NCBI RefSeq assembly: GCF_017163705.1
Contig: NZ_JAFIWB010000017.1
Span: 46,817 to 110,816, forward strand
Origin: Xanthomonas bonasiae
GTDB lineage: Bacteria > Pseudomonadota > Gammaproteobacteria > Xanthomonadales > Xanthomonadaceae
Direction: 5' to 3'
DNA length: 64,000 bases
In this document: positions 19,941-29,610 of the stretch, piece by piece
Position numbering within the stretch: the first letter of the stretch is position 1
Layout of the letters: every line of letters starts with the position of its first letter
Made by a program: the position numbers and the translations under genes
Notes under the pieces: model-generated
What the model saw: only the letters and a program-made list of their open reading frames with translations
The model's database searches: none
What the model was told of the DNA's origin: nothing

Positions 19941-21545
19941 ATGCAACGACGCGATTTCCTCAAGAACGCCGCCGCCGCCTTCGCCGCCATGGGCTTGCCC
20001 GCAATGCCGATGCTCGGCCAGGCCGCCCCCGCGGTCGGCCTGCGCCGGCTGGGCAAGCCGCAGCCCTTCGATTACGCCTGGCTCAAGGGCCATGCCCGGG
20101 CCATGGCCCAGGCGCCCTACCAGAGCCACAAGCGGGTGCTGCCGGGACCGCTGGAATCGCTGAACTGGGACCAGTACCAGTCGATCCGCTACCGCCAGGA
20201 CCACGCGTTGTGGGCGGTGGACAACGCTTCGAAATTCCAGGCCAAGTTCTTCCACCTGGGCCTGTACTTCAAGTCGCCGGTGCACATGTTCGACCTGGTC
20301 GACGGGCAGGCGCAGGAACTGGCCTACGACGGCGCCGCGTTCGACTACGGCAGCAGCGGGTTGAAGGGCCAGCATCTGCCCAAGGACCTGGGCTTTGCCG
20401 GCTTCCGCCTCAACACCAAGCAGGACACCGATCGCGACTTCGCCGCGTTCCTCGGCGCCAGCTATTTCCGCGCGGTGGGCAAGGAAGGCCAGTACGGCCA
20501 GTCCGCGCGCGGCCTGGCGATCGATACCGGCACCGGCGGGCCGGAGGAATTCCCGGACTTCATCGCCTACTGGCTGGAGCAGCCCAAGGCCGGTTCGGAC
20601 ACGGTGGTGGTGTACGCGCTGCTGGATTCGCCGAGCGTGGCCGGCGCCTACCGCTTCGCGATCACCAACGGCGACGTGCTGCTGATGGACATCGACAGCG
20701 CGCTGTATCCGCGCAAGACCATCGAGCGGCTGGGCCTGGGGCCGTGCACCAGCATGTACCAGGTCGGCGAGAACGATCGCCGCATGGACTGGGACTGGCG
20801 CCCGGAGATCCACGACACCGACGGCCTGGCGATGTGGACCGGCGGCGGCGAATGGATCTGGCGGCCGCTGTGCAATCCGCCGCAGCTGCGCTTCAACATG
20901 TTCGTCGACGAGAACCCGCGCGGCTTCGGCCTGCTGCAGCGCGACCGCAACTTCGACCACTACCACGACGACGGCGTGTACTACGAGAAGCGCCCGTGCC
21001 TGTGGGTGGAACCGAAGCAGGGCTGGGGCAAGGGTTCGGTGCAGCTGGTGGAGATTCCCACCGTCGACGAGACCTTCGACAACATCGTCGCGTTCTGGAA
21101 TCCGCAGGACAAGCCGCAGCCCGGGCAGGAACTGCTGTTCGGCTACCGGCTGTACTGGGGCGCGCAGCCGCCGGCGTCCTCGCCGCTGGCGCAGTGCGTG
21201 GCCACGCGCACCGGTCTGGGCGGCGTGGTCGGGCAGAAGCGCAGCCATTTCTCCTGGCGCTTCGCGGTGGACTTCGTCGGCGGCGAGCTGGCCAGGCTCG
21301 GCAAGGACAAGGACGCCAAGGTCGAGGCGGTGCTGCAGCTGAGCCGCGGCAGCACCGAGATCGTCTCGGCGCGGCCGCTGCACGAACTCTCCGGCTACCG
21401 CGCGATGTTCGACGTGGTGCCGCCGGACGAGGGCACGCAGCAGATCGACATCCGCCTGTTCCTGCGCGCCGGCGACAAGCCGCTGACCGAGACCTGGCTA
21501 TACCAGTGGACCCCGCCGCCGGCGGCCGAGCGCAAGCTGTATTGA
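19941..21545 (+). CDS. opgD: periplasmic glucan biosynthesis protein D
   Basis: 534 residues from the ATG at 19941, which places the twin-arginine motif QRRDFLKN at the very N terminus as in OpgD. In-frame ATGs at 19908 and 19911 would add 10-11 residues. The mature MdoG/OpgD-family protein shows FDYAWLKGHAR, LNWDQYQSIRYR, FFHLGLYFKSPV, SYFRAVGKEGQYGQSARGLAIDTG, GGGEWIWRPL, RDRNFDHYHDDGVYYEKRPCLWVEP and GQKRSHFSWRFAVDF. OpgD shapes or trims osmoregulated periplasmic glucans, which matter for virulence in xanthomonads. It is folded in the cytoplasm and exported by Tat; tatABC lies further along at 39825-41351. Confidence 0.95.
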   Translation: MQRRDFLKNAAAAFAAMGLPAMPMLGQAAPAVGLRRLGKPQPFDYAWLKGHARAMAQAPYQSHKRVLPGPLESLNWDQYQSIRYRQDHALWAVDNASKFQAKFFHLGLYFKSPVHMFDLVDGQAQELAYDGAAFDYGSSGLKGQHLPKDLGFAGFRLNTKQDTDRDFAAFLGASYFRAVGKEGQYGQSARGLAIDTGTGGPEEFPDFIAYWLEQPKAGSDTVVVYALLDSPSVAGAYRFAITNGDVLLMDIDSALYPRKTIERLGLGPCTSMYQVGENDRRMDWDWRPEIHDTDGLAMWTGGGEWIWRPLCNPPQLRFNMFVDENPRGFGLLQRDRNFDHYHDDGVYYEKRPCLWVEPKQGWGKGSVQLVEIPTVDETFDNIVAFWNPQDKPQPGQELLFGYRLYWGAQPPASSPLAQCVATRTGLGGVVGQKRSHFSWRFAVDFVGGELARLGKDKDAKVEAVLQLSRGSTEIVSARPLHELSGYRAMFDVVPPDEGTQQIDIRLFLRAGDKPLTETWLYQWTPPPAAERKLY

Positions 21546-21555
21546 GTGCGGCCGA

Positions 21556-21582
21556 GCGCTGCCGCGTTATGCGCGGCAGCGC
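21556..21582 (+). terminator. strong hairpin after opgD
   Basis: Perfect 11-bp stem GCGCTGCCGCG / CGCGGCAGCGC around TTATG, 10 nt after the opgD stop. It lacks a clear T-tract, as often in GC-rich xanthomonads. Confidence 0.6.
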
Positions 21583-21611
21583 CTGACTGCTTGCAGTACC
21601 TGACCTTGTTC

Positions 21612-21687
21612 GTCGCGGCTGAAGCCGCTCCTACAGTGGCTTGCGGAGAGCAGCCGGGTGCACTGTGGGAGGGACTTCAGTCCCGAC
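21612..21687. repeat. divergent pair of REP elements between opgD and the Sel1-type gene
   Basis: Minus-oriented copy at 21612-21634 and plus-oriented copy at 21665-21687, starting 53 bp apart. The linker contains GCCGGGTGCACTGTGG, which recurs beside other copies. Same core as the REP at 10447. They lie between two convergent genes. Confidence 0.85.
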
Positions 21688-21723
21688 GCGCGACGTGTCC
21701 GGCTTCGCGCGGTTGCCACAGAC

Positions 21724-22479
21724 TCAAGGCTTGGCCGGTTCCTGCGGTTTCGGCGCGGTTTCCTGGGTGATGTCCTCGACATCGCCGATATCCACGCGGC
21801 CCGGCGTGCGGCCGTCCCAGACCCGGTCCTGCAGCTTCCAGTACGCCGCCGGTTCCCAGAATTCCTTGGCGTAGAACACTTCCGGATCGATGCTGCCGCC
21901 GCGCGGACCGTTGATCTGCAGGCCGGAGGCACCGGAGTGGCCGAGCATGCTGCCGGTACTGCGCCCGGCTTCGCGGCGCAGCACCGCTTCCTGGCGCGGC
22001 TTGGCGACCGTGTCGCCATACGTGGCCAGCATCTTCTTGTCCTGCTTGATCGCGCGCTGCCGCTCTTCGGGCGTCAGCTGGTTCCAGTACTCCATCTTGC
22101 GCGTGGTGAAGGCGTCGTAGCCGCGCTCGGAGGCCAGCGCCATCCACAGGAAGCCCATTGCGCGATCTTGCGCGCCGCCCTGGCCTTCCCAGTACATCTC
22201 GCCCAGGCGCGCCTGCGACGGCTTGTCGGCATAGCGCGCGGCGAGCTGGTAGTTCTTCCTGGCCTCGGCGAACTCGCCCTTCTTGTCGGCGCGGATACCG
22301 GCGCGGCGATAGAACAGGTCCAGGTGCGCCTCGAGGAAGCCGTCGGTCATCACCTGCGCCGGAATGTCGTCGAACGTACGCGCGTTGTCGGCGGCGCCAG
22401 CCGGGCCGGACAGCGCCAGCGCAACCGCAATGGCCAGCGCGGTGCAGCCGGCGACGGCATATCCCTTGAACCGATGCAT
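21724..22479 (-). CDS. exported Sel1-repeat-like protein of unknown function
   Basis: 251 residues. Signal sequence MHRFKGYAVAGCTALAIAVALALSGPAGA (shown only as a description of its extent, residues 1-29) is followed by a helical region with Sel1/TPR character: KGEFAEARKNYQLAARYADKP, then ARLGEMYWEGQGGAQDRAMGF and LWMALASERGY. The C-terminal third is polar and ends in a Pro/Glu-rich tail. The ATG at 22479 has GGGAAGAG upstream. Probably periplasmic, perhaps a scaffold; no partner can be named from context. Confidence 0.72.
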   Translation of the reverse strand: MHRFKGYAVAGCTALAIAVALALSGPAGAADNARTFDDIPAQVMTDGFLEAHLDLFYRRAGIRADKKGEFAEARKNYQLAARYADKPSQARLGEMYWEGQGGAQDRAMGFLWMALASERGYDAFTTRKMEYWNQLTPEERQRAIKQDKKMLATYGDTVAKPRQEAVLRREAGRSTGSMLGHSGASGLQINGPRGGSIDPEVFYAKEFWEPAAYWKLQDRVWDGRTPGRVDIGDVEDITQETAPKPQEPAKP

Positions 22480-22789
22480 AGAACTCTTCCCGTGAGTGCG
22501 ATCGCCGACGATTCTAAATGGGCGTTGCAGCCGCGATCCATAGACTGATGGCCTATGCGGCCGAGGGCCGTGGCGCAGTTTTCAACCGACGTTCATGGTG
22601 GGTGTCGCGCCGACTGCAGCCGAACAGGGGCGGCGGATGGACGCACCAAGGCAGTGCAGAGCGCTTGCGCGGCGTCCGCCTGCGCATGCGGCTGAACCGC
22701 CAAACGCGGCGTCGCCTTCGGCTTACACAGTCTGGCTTACACGGTCTTTCGTCTGGCGCCGCAGCCGTCAGCCCGGCGCGGCGGATGGA
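22480..22789. other. 310-bp gap between tdk and the Sel1-type gene
   Basis: Both flanking genes are on the minus strand, so this is the 3' side of tdk and the promoter side of the Sel1-type gene. A short direct repeat (GGCTTACAC at about 22722 and 22735) is present. No gene seen. Confidence 0.4.
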
Positions 22790-23410
22790 CTACCGTTGCA
22801 ACGCGATCTGCAACGGATCGATACGGCCCTCGCCGCGCATGATCTTCTTGAACTCGGCGCGGCTCACCGACACGTAGCGTTCGTTGCCGCCGATCTCCAC
22901 CTGCGGGCCGTCCTGCACGGCGTGGCCGTCGGCGTCCACGCGCACGGTCATTGTCGCCTTGCTGCCGGTGTGGCAGATGGTCTTGATCTCCTGCAGCTCG
23001 TCGGCCCAGGCCAGCAGGTACTGGCTGCCCTCGAACAGCTCGCCGCGGAAATCGGTGCGCAGGCCGTAGCACAGCACCGGGATGCGCAGCCGGTCGACCA
23101 CCTCGCTGAGCTGCCAGACCTGCGCGCGGCTGAGGAACTGCGCCTCGTCCACCAGCAAGCAATGCAGCGCGCCGTCGCGGGCGATGTCGTCCTGCAGCAG
23201 CGCCAGCAGGTCGGTGTCCGGCACGAAGGTGCTGCCGTCTGCGCGCAGGCCGATGCGCGAGGCGACCACGCCGCTGCCGTCGCGGTGGTCCAGGCGCGGG
23301 GTCAGGATCGCAGTGCGCATGCCGCGCTCGCGATAGTTGTGCGCCGACTGCAGCAGCGTCGTGGTCTTGCCGGCGTTCATCGCCGAATAGTAGAAGTACA
23401 GTTTCGCCAT
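22790..23410 (-). CDS. tdk: thymidine kinase (type II)
   Basis: 206 residues. Phosphorylates thymidine for the salvage pathway. Walker A is [13 protein letters not shown], the catalytic Asp-Glu sits in [10 protein letters not shown], and the substrate lasso region is [11 protein letters not shown]. Type II enzymes normally carry four zinc cysteines; here only a single Cys is seen in the first position (TICHTGSK) and the C-terminal cysteine position reads VSVSRAEF, so the structural zinc site looks degenerate. The ATG at 23410 is 135 nt from the divergent rep gene. Confidence 0.95.
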   Translation of the reverse strand: MAKLYFYYSAMNAGKTTTLLQSAHNYRERGMRTAILTPRLDHRDGSGVVASRIGLRADGSTFVPDTDLLALLQDDIARDGALHCLLVDEAQFLSRAQVWQLSEVVDRLRIPVLCYGLRTDFRGELFEGSQYLLAWADELQEIKTICHTGSKATMTVRVDADGHAVQDGPQVEIGGNERYVSVSRAEFKKIMRGEGRIDPLQIALQR

Positions 23411-23545
23411 GGCCCGATTCTAGCGCGGCGGACAACTCCGTCGCAGGCCGGATGCGCCCGGGAAAACCCGTTCAGCGCCCGCGCAGCGGCGCGGTCCTCG
23501 CCGCCGGCCGGCGCCCGCTACAATGCGCGGCCCAGGGAAGTCTTC

Positions 23546-25522
23546 ATGCACGGTCTCAATCCCCCCCAACGCGCCGCGGTGCTGCATTGCGAAGGCCCGT
23601 TGCTGGTGCTGGCCGGCGCCGGCAGCGGCAAGACCCGCGTGATCGTGGAAAAGATCGCGCATCTGATCGCCACCGGCCGCTACCCGGCCAAGCGCATCGC
23701 TGCGATCACCTTCACCAACAAGTCGGCCAAGGAAATGCGCGAGCGTGTGGCCAAGCGCATCCGCGGCGATGCCGCCGACGGCCTGACCATCTGCACCTTC
23801 CACGCGCTGGGGCTGAAGTTCCTGCAGATCGAGCACGCCGCGGTGGGTCTGAAGCGCGGCTTCTCGATCTTCGACGCCGACGATGCCGCCGCGCAGATCA
23901 AGGACCTGATGCACGGCGCCAAGCCCGATGCGATCGACGACGCCAAGAACCTGATCTCGCGCGCCAAGAACGCCGGGCTGTCGCCGGAGCAGGCGATGGC
24001 CGCGGCGCGCAGCAACCGCGAGCAGGAAGCGGCCAGCCTGTACGAGCGCTACCAGGCACGGCTGAGCACGTTCAATGCGGTGGACTTCGACGACCTGATC
24101 CGCCTGCCGGTGCAGGTGCTGGAGGAGAACGAGGACATCGTCATGGCCTGGCGCGAGCGCATCGGCTACCTGCTGGTGGACGAGAGCCAGGACACCAACG
24201 ACGCGCAATACCGGCTGCTGAAGATGCTGGCCGGCCCGCGCGGCAATTTCACCTGCGTGGGCGACGACGACCAGAGCATCTACGCCTGGCGCGGCGCCAA
24301 TCCGGAAAACCTGATGCAGATGGGGCGCGACTATCCGGCGCTGCAGATCGTCAAGCTGGAGCAGAACTACCGCTGCTCCAACCGCGTGCTGCGCGCGGCC
24401 AATGCGCTGATCGCGCACAACCCGCACGAGCACCTGAAGACCCTGTGGAGCGACCAGGCCGACGGCGAGCGCATCCGCGTATGGGAATGCCGCGACAGCG
24501 AGCACGAGGCGGAGAAGGTCGCCGCCGAGATCGCCTACCTGGGCACCGCCAAGCAGGTGCCGTGGAGCGATTTCTGCATCCTGTTCCGCGGCAACTTCCA
24601 GTCGCGGCCGCTGGAAAAGGCCTTGCAGATCGCCGGCGTGCCGTACCACATCACCGGCGGCACGGCGTTCCTGGAGCGGCAGGAAGTGAAGGACGTGCTG
24701 TCGTGGCTGCGGCTGCTGGTCAATCCCGACGACGATGCCGCGTTCCTGCGCGCGGTGCAGGCGCCCAAGCGCGAGGTCGGTGCGACCTCGCTGGCCAAGC
24801 TGGCCGAACTGGCATCGGCGAAGAACCTGCCGATGTCGCGCGCGGCCGAGTCGATGGGCGCGCTGCAGCAGTTGCCGCCGCGCGCGGCCAACGGCCTGAG
24901 CGATTTCGTCGACGTCCTGCACGAGTTGCGCACCGCCTCGCTGACCCTGTCCTCGGCCGACGTGGTGCGCCAGCTCGCCGAGCAGTCGGGACTGATCCGC
25001 GAACTGCGCAGCCAGTGCAAGGACGAAACCACGTTCCAGCGCCGCCGCAGCAACCTGGAAGAACTCGCCAAGTGGTTCGAGGGCGGCCCGCGTGGGGCCA
25101 CCGTCGGCGACCTGGCCGCGCAGCTGGCGCTGCTGTCGCGCAACGACAAGGACGACGGCGGCAACCAGGTGCGGATGATGACGATGCACGCGTCCAAGGG
25201 CCTGGAGTTCCGCTACGTGTTCATCGTCGGCTGCGAGGACGGCGTGCTGCCGCACGAGGTCAGCCTGGAGGAGGGCAACCTGCAGGAAGAGCGGCGCCTG
25301 CTGTACGTGGGCATCACCCGCGCCAAGGAGCAGCTGTGGATGAGCTACAGCAAGCTGACCCGCAAGTTCGGCGAACACATCCGGCTCAAGCCCAGCCGCT
25401 TCTTCGACGAGATTCCGGCCGAGGAGATGCAGCGCGACGGCGCCGATCCGGTGGCCGACGCCGAGCGCAAGAAGGAGCGCGCCAATGCCGGGCTGGCGGC
25501 GATCCAGGCGTTGTTCGATTGA
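23546..25522 (+). CDS. rep: ATP-dependent 3'-5' DNA helicase Rep
   Basis: 658 residues. Superfamily 1A helicase that helps replication forks past bound proteins. Motifs in order: N-terminal LNPPQRAAV, Walker A AGAGSGKT, AITFTNKSAKEM (Ia), LLVDESQDTN (II), GDDDQSIYAWRGA (III), LEQNYRC (IV), MTMHASKGLEF (V) and LLYVGITRAKEQL (VI). Size and the lack of a long UvrD-type C-terminal extension favour Rep over UvrD or PcrA. The ATG at 23546 follows CCCAGGGAAG. A GGATTCGGGATT-type repeat begins two bases after the stop codon. Confidence 0.93.
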   Translation: MHGLNPPQRAAVLHCEGPLLVLAGAGSGKTRVIVEKIAHLIATGRYPAKRIAAITFTNKSAKEMRERVAKRIRGDAADGLTICTFHALGLKFLQIEHAAVGLKRGFSIFDADDAAAQIKDLMHGAKPDAIDDAKNLISRAKNAGLSPEQAMAAARSNREQEAASLYERYQARLSTFNAVDFDDLIRLPVQVLEENEDIVMAWRERIGYLLVDESQDTNDAQYRLLKMLAGPRGNFTCVGDDDQSIYAWRGANPENLMQMGRDYPALQIVKLEQNYRCSNRVLRAANALIAHNPHEHLKTLWSDQADGERIRVWECRDSEHEAEKVAAEIAYLGTAKQVPWSDFCILFRGNFQSRPLEKALQIAGVPYHITGGTAFLERQEVKDVLSWLRLLVNPDDDAAFLRAVQAPKREVGATSLAKLAELASAKNLPMSRAAESMGALQQLPPRAANGLSDFVDVLHELRTASLTLSSADVVRQLAEQSGLIRELRSQCKDETTFQRRRSNLEELAKWFEGGPRGATVGDLAAQLALLSRNDKDDGGNQVRMMTMHASKGLEFRYVFIVGCEDGVLPHEVSLEEGNLQEERRLLYVGITRAKEQLWMSYSKLTRKFGEHIRLKPSRFFDEIPAEEMQRDGADPVADAERKKERANAGLAAIQALFD

Positions 25523-25523
25523 A

Positions 25524-25558
25524 AGCCGGGATTCGGGATTCGGGAGTGGGGATTCGTA
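25524..25558 (+). repeat. GGGATTCGGGATT-type intergenic repeat, copy 1
   Basis: Built from GCCGGGATTCGGGATT then GGGAGTGGGGATTCGTAA, starting 2 nt after the rep stop. Further copies are at 39633-39667 (plus) and 39817-39850 (minus). Confidence 0.8.
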
Positions 25559-25609
25559 ACGGCGGTTGTGCGCAGCACTGTGCGTGGCAGGCCTGCGTGA
25601 AGTGATTTC

Positions 25610-25738
25610 CCTTCTCCCCTCGGGAGAAGGTGCCCCGAAGGGGCGGATGAGGGTACGGGCGCAGCCTGGTGCATCCAACTCCGCGAGTCGCTTTCGCGCC
25701 GTACCCTCACCCCAACCCCTCTCCCGAGGGGAGAGGGG
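25610..25738. repeat. long interrupted inverted repeat with nested hairpins
   Basis: Left arm: CCTTCTCCC/GGGAGAAGG hairpin (25610-25630), GCCCC/GGGGC hairpin (25632-25644), then GGATGAGGGTACGG. Right arm: CCGTACCCTCACCCC, then a CCCCTCTCCC/GGGAGAGGGG hairpin (25716-25738). The two arms pair with each other across about 45 bp. This modular structure is a known type of dispersed palindromic repeat in proteobacterial genomes and may end transcription of rep. Confidence 0.75.
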
Positions 25739-25776
25739 CTCGACGCGGTGCTCGTACATGGCTGGCCGAGTGCACT

Positions 25777-26023
25777 GTAGGAGGGGCTTCAGCCCCGACG
25801 CTTTTTTCTCAGCATTGCGGAATGGCAGCTTCGCGCGTCGCGACTGAAGTCGCTCCCACAAGAAGCGGTGTCGCCAGAGCTGCGGCTCTCTCAAGCAGCG
25901 TCGATCGGCAGGCGCTCGGACGGAGCCTGCCGGGTGCACTGGGGTAGGGACTTCAGTCCCGACGCGGTTTCACTTGGTTGTGGCGCTGCCAGCTTCGCGC
26001 GTCGCGGCTGAAGCCGCTCCCAC
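25777..26023. repeat. four REP elements in two duplicated +/- units
   Basis: Copies at 25777-25799 (+), 25837-25859 (-), 25941-25963 (+, degenerate) and 26001-26023 (-). The two units (25769-25862 and 25931-26025) share flanks GCCGRGTGCACTG and CAGCTTCGCGCGTCGC and look like a duplication of one element pair. They fill the space between convergent rep and glyS. Confidence 0.85.
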
Positions 26024-26051
26024 AAAAAAAGAAGAGGCTGCTTTCGCAGCC
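26024..26051 (-). terminator. rho-independent terminator of glyS
   Basis: On the minus strand: GGCTGC, loop GAAA, GCAGCC, then TCTTCTTTTTTT. It starts 28 nt after the glyS stop. This is the clearest intrinsic terminator in the window, and it abuts a REP copy. Confidence 0.88.
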
Positions 26052-26078
26052 CCTACCTGCAGCAGTCCGCGGCCCTGC

Positions 26079-28358
26079 TTACGACGACAGGTGCTCGATC
26101 GCGGCGACGCTGCCGAGGCGGTCGCCCAGGCGCTTGAGCAGCGCCAGGCGGTTGCCCCGGATCGCCGGGTCGTCGACGTTGACCATCACCCCGTCGAAGA
26201 ATGCGTCCACCTGCGGCCGCAGCCGCGCCAGGAAATTCAGCACGGTGACGTAGTCGTGCTGGCGCAGGGCGCCGTCGGTTTCCACGATCGCCGCTTCCAC
26301 CGCCTCGGCCAGCGCGCTTTCGGCCGGCTCGCGCAGCAGGGTCGGGTCGATCTGCGCGGGAATCGCGCCCTCGGCCTTGCGCAGGATGTTGCGGATGCGC
26401 TTGTTGGCCGCGGCCAGCGCCTCGGCCTCCGGCAGCGTGGCGAAGATGCCGATCGCGTCGATGCGGCGGTCGAAGTCGTAGAGCGATCCGTGCGTGGCGG
26501 TCGCGGCTGAAGCCGCTCCTACAGGAGCTGCGCTTCCTTCAACCCCGCCCGAGAACAAGGCCACCACCGCGTTGAAATGCGTCGCCGGCACGCCCTTGTC
26601 GGCGTAGTAGCCACGCAGGCGGTCGAGGATGAAGTCGAACAGTTCCGCTACGGTCGGAGCAGCCTCCAGGAAGGTCACCGTCTGACCCTGCTGGCTGAAA
26701 TGCTCCTTCAGGAAGCCGGCGACGAAGCTGTTTCCCTGCGTGCCATCGCCACTGACGGGAATTGCGCTTGGCTGACTGGCGGCGGCGTCCTTCTTCGTGC
26801 CGTGCGCAGCGACCGCCAAAAGCGTCTGCAGCGTCGCGCTAGCGAGCAGATCGCGCAGACTCACATCAAACCCACTCTCGATCACCGTCCGCGCCAACCC
26901 CAGCGCATTGCGCCGCAGCGCGAACGGATCCTTGTTGCCGGTCGGCTTCAACCCCGCGGCGAAGCCGCCGGCCAGGGTGTCCAGGCGCTCGGCGATCGCC
27001 AGCACCTTGCCCAGCGGCGACAGCGCGATGTCGTCGCCGGCGAAGCGCGGCTGGTAGGCCTCGTCGATCGCCAACGCGATCTCGCCCGGCTCGCCGGCGG
27101 CCTTGGCATAGTGGCGCCCGGCGATGCCCTGCAGTTCGGGGAATTCGTTGACCATGCGCGACTGCAGGTCGTTCTTGCTCAACTCGGCGGCGCGGCGCGC
27201 CTGCGCCGGATCCACGCCGACCAGCGGCGCGATTACTCCGGCCAGCGCGGCCACGCGCTGCACCTTGTCGGCGATGCTGCCGAGCTTGGCCTGGTAGGTC
27301 ACGCTGGCCAGGCCCGCGCCCATCGCCTCGAGACCCTGCTTGAGGTCCTCGTCGAAGAAGAACTTGGCGTCGGCGAAGCGCGGCCGGATCACCCGCTCGT
27401 AGCCCTTGGCTACTTCGGCCACGTCGCGCGAGACGATGTTGGCGATGCCGATGAAGTGTTCGGTCAGCTTGCCGCCGGCGTCGAGCACCGGGAAGAACTT
27501 CTGGTTGCTCTCCATCGTCTCGATCAGCGCTTCCTGCGGTACCGCCAGGAATGCCGGTTCGAAATGGCACAGCACCGCCGACGGCCATTCGACCAGGTTC
27601 ACCACCTGCTCCAGGTTGTCGTCGGAAATGCGCGCGCTGCCGCCGGCCTGGCGCGCGGCCTGCTCGACCTCGGCGACGATGCGCGCGCGGCGCGCATCCG
27701 GGTCCACCAGCACCTGCGCCGCTTCCAGCGCGGCCACGTAGTCGCCCGGCTGGGCCAGCGTGACCGGCGCGTCGTGCAGGAAGCGGTGGCCGCGGCTGAC
27801 CCGGTCGGCCTGCACGCCGAACAACTGCACCGGCACCACGTCGTTGCCGAACAGCAGCACCAGCCAGTGCACCGGCCGCGCGAAGCCGTAGTCGTGGTCG
27901 CCCCAGCGCATCGGCTTGGGGATCGGCATCGCCGCGATCGCCTCGCGCAGGATCTCCGGCAGCAGCGCGGCGGTCTGCGCGCCCGGGGTCACCGCACGGT
28001 GCACGAAGCGCTCGCCCTTGGCGTCGCTGGTGCGCTCCAGCGCGGTCCAGTCGATGCCGGCCTTGGCGGCGAAGCCGGCCAGCGCTTTGGTCGGCTGGCC
28101 GGCGGCGTCCAGGGCGATGTTGAGATAGGGGCCGAGCACTTCCGAGCGCTGCTCCGGCTGTTCGGCGGCCACGCCCGGCAGCAGCACCGCCAGCCGCCGC
28201 GGGGTGGACAGCGGCTTGGCGTCGCCGCGTTCGACCGCGATGCCGCGCTTCTCCAGCCCGGCGATCACGCCGTCGAACAGGGCCTGCGCCAGGCCCGGCA
28301 GCGCCTTGACCGGCAGTTCCTCGGTACCCAGTTCGATCAGCAGGGGATGCATGCTCAT
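26079..28358 (-). CDS. glyS: glycyl-tRNA synthetase beta subunit
   Basis: 759 residues against about 690 in most bacteria. The beta subunit of the tetrameric alpha2beta2 enzyme binds tRNA-Gly; [26 protein letters not shown]-type [23 protein letters not shown] and the C-terminal anticodon-binding-like region [20 protein letters not shown] are present. Extra length comes partly from a REP copy inside the gene at 26500-26522, read as VGAASAA within [25 protein letters not shown] sequence, and from a polar insert [20 protein letters not shown]. The start overlaps a small membrane protein gene by 4 nt (ATGA). Ends at a strong terminator. Confidence 0.96.
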   Translation of the reverse strand: MSMHPLLIELGTEELPVKALPGLAQALFDGVIAGLEKRGIAVERGDAKPLSTPRRLAVLLPGVAAEQPEQRSEVLGPYLNIALDAAGQPTKALAGFAAKAGIDWTALERTSDAKGERFVHRAVTPGAQTAALLPEILREAIAAMPIPKPMRWGDHDYGFARPVHWLVLLFGNDVVPVQLFGVQADRVSRGHRFLHDAPVTLAQPGDYVAALEAAQVLVDPDARRARIVAEVEQAARQAGGSARISDDNLEQVVNLVEWPSAVLCHFEPAFLAVPQEALIETMESNQKFFPVLDAGGKLTEHFIGIANIVSRDVAEVAKGYERVIRPRFADAKFFFDEDLKQGLEAMGAGLASVTYQAKLGSIADKVQRVAALAGVIAPLVGVDPAQARRAAELSKNDLQSRMVNEFPELQGIAGRHYAKAAGEPGEIALAIDEAYQPRFAGDDIALSPLGKVLAIAERLDTLAGGFAAGLKPTGNKDPFALRRNALGLARTVIESGFDVSLRDLLASATLQTLLAVAAHGTKKDAAASQPSAIPVSGDGTQGNSFVAGFLKEHFSQQGQTVTFLEAAPTVAELFDFILDRLRGYYADKGVPATHFNAVVALFSGGVEGSAAPVGAASAATATHGSLYDFDRRIDAIGIFATLPEAEALAAANKRIRNILRKAEGAIPAQIDPTLLREPAESALAEAVEAAIVETDGALRQHDYVTVLNFLARLRPQVDAFFDGVMVNVDDPAIRGNRLALLKRLGDRLGSVAAIEHLSS
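26500..26522 (-). repeat. REP element inside the glyS coding sequence
   Basis: GTAGGAGCGGCTTCAGCC plus GCGAC on the minus strand, i.e. in the sense orientation of glyS. It is a perfect copy of the intergenic element and keeps the reading frame. Confidence 0.9.
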
Positions 28359-28615
28359 ATCACGTCCTTACGGGTCGCCAGCAGGTCGCCGCGCCCAATC
28401 GATTTGTCTTTCGACTTGCCGCGGCCATCGCGGTCGTCGCCATTGATCGCCAGCAGCCATAGCCCGGCCACCGGCAGCAGAAGGAATCCGAACAGGAACC
28501 AGCCCACCGCGCTGCGGCCGCGCTGCTGCGCCCACCAGGCGCAGAAATAGCCGAACGCCAGCGGCGCCGACCACAGCAACCCCAGAACCAGGAACAGTTC
28601 GCTGTTTGGCCGCAT
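28355..28615 (-). CDS. small two-helix membrane protein encoded between glyQ and glyS
   Basis: 86 residues from an ATG with GAGG upstream. Two hydrophobic segments ([21 protein letters not shown] and [20 protein letters not shown]) are separated by a basic loop (QQRGRS), and a charged tail follows ([14 protein letters not shown]). I do not recognise the family. It begins 11 nt after the glyQ stop and its TGA overlaps the glyS ATG, so it is co-transcribed and probably translationally coupled with both synthetase subunits. A role in glycyl-tRNA synthesis is not implied by sequence. Confidence 0.7.
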   Translation of the reverse strand: MRPNSELFLVLGLLWSAPLAFGYFCAWWAQQRGRSAVGWFLFGFLLLPVAGLWLLAINGDDRDGRGKSKDKSIGRGDLLATRKDVI

Positions 28616-28626
28616 CGGCCGCAGCC

Positions 28627-29535
<909 letters not shown>

Positions 29536-29610
29536 GCAGCAAAGGCCGGCAAAGGGGGTGCGCTAGTATAGCGACCGACTTGCGGGGACTTCCGCGCACC
29601 GGACCTGACC

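Noticed and set aside
25524..26051. Repeats between rep and glyS as a CRISPR array
   Set aside because: Units alternate in orientation, spacers are not unique sequences of constant length, and no cas genes exist.
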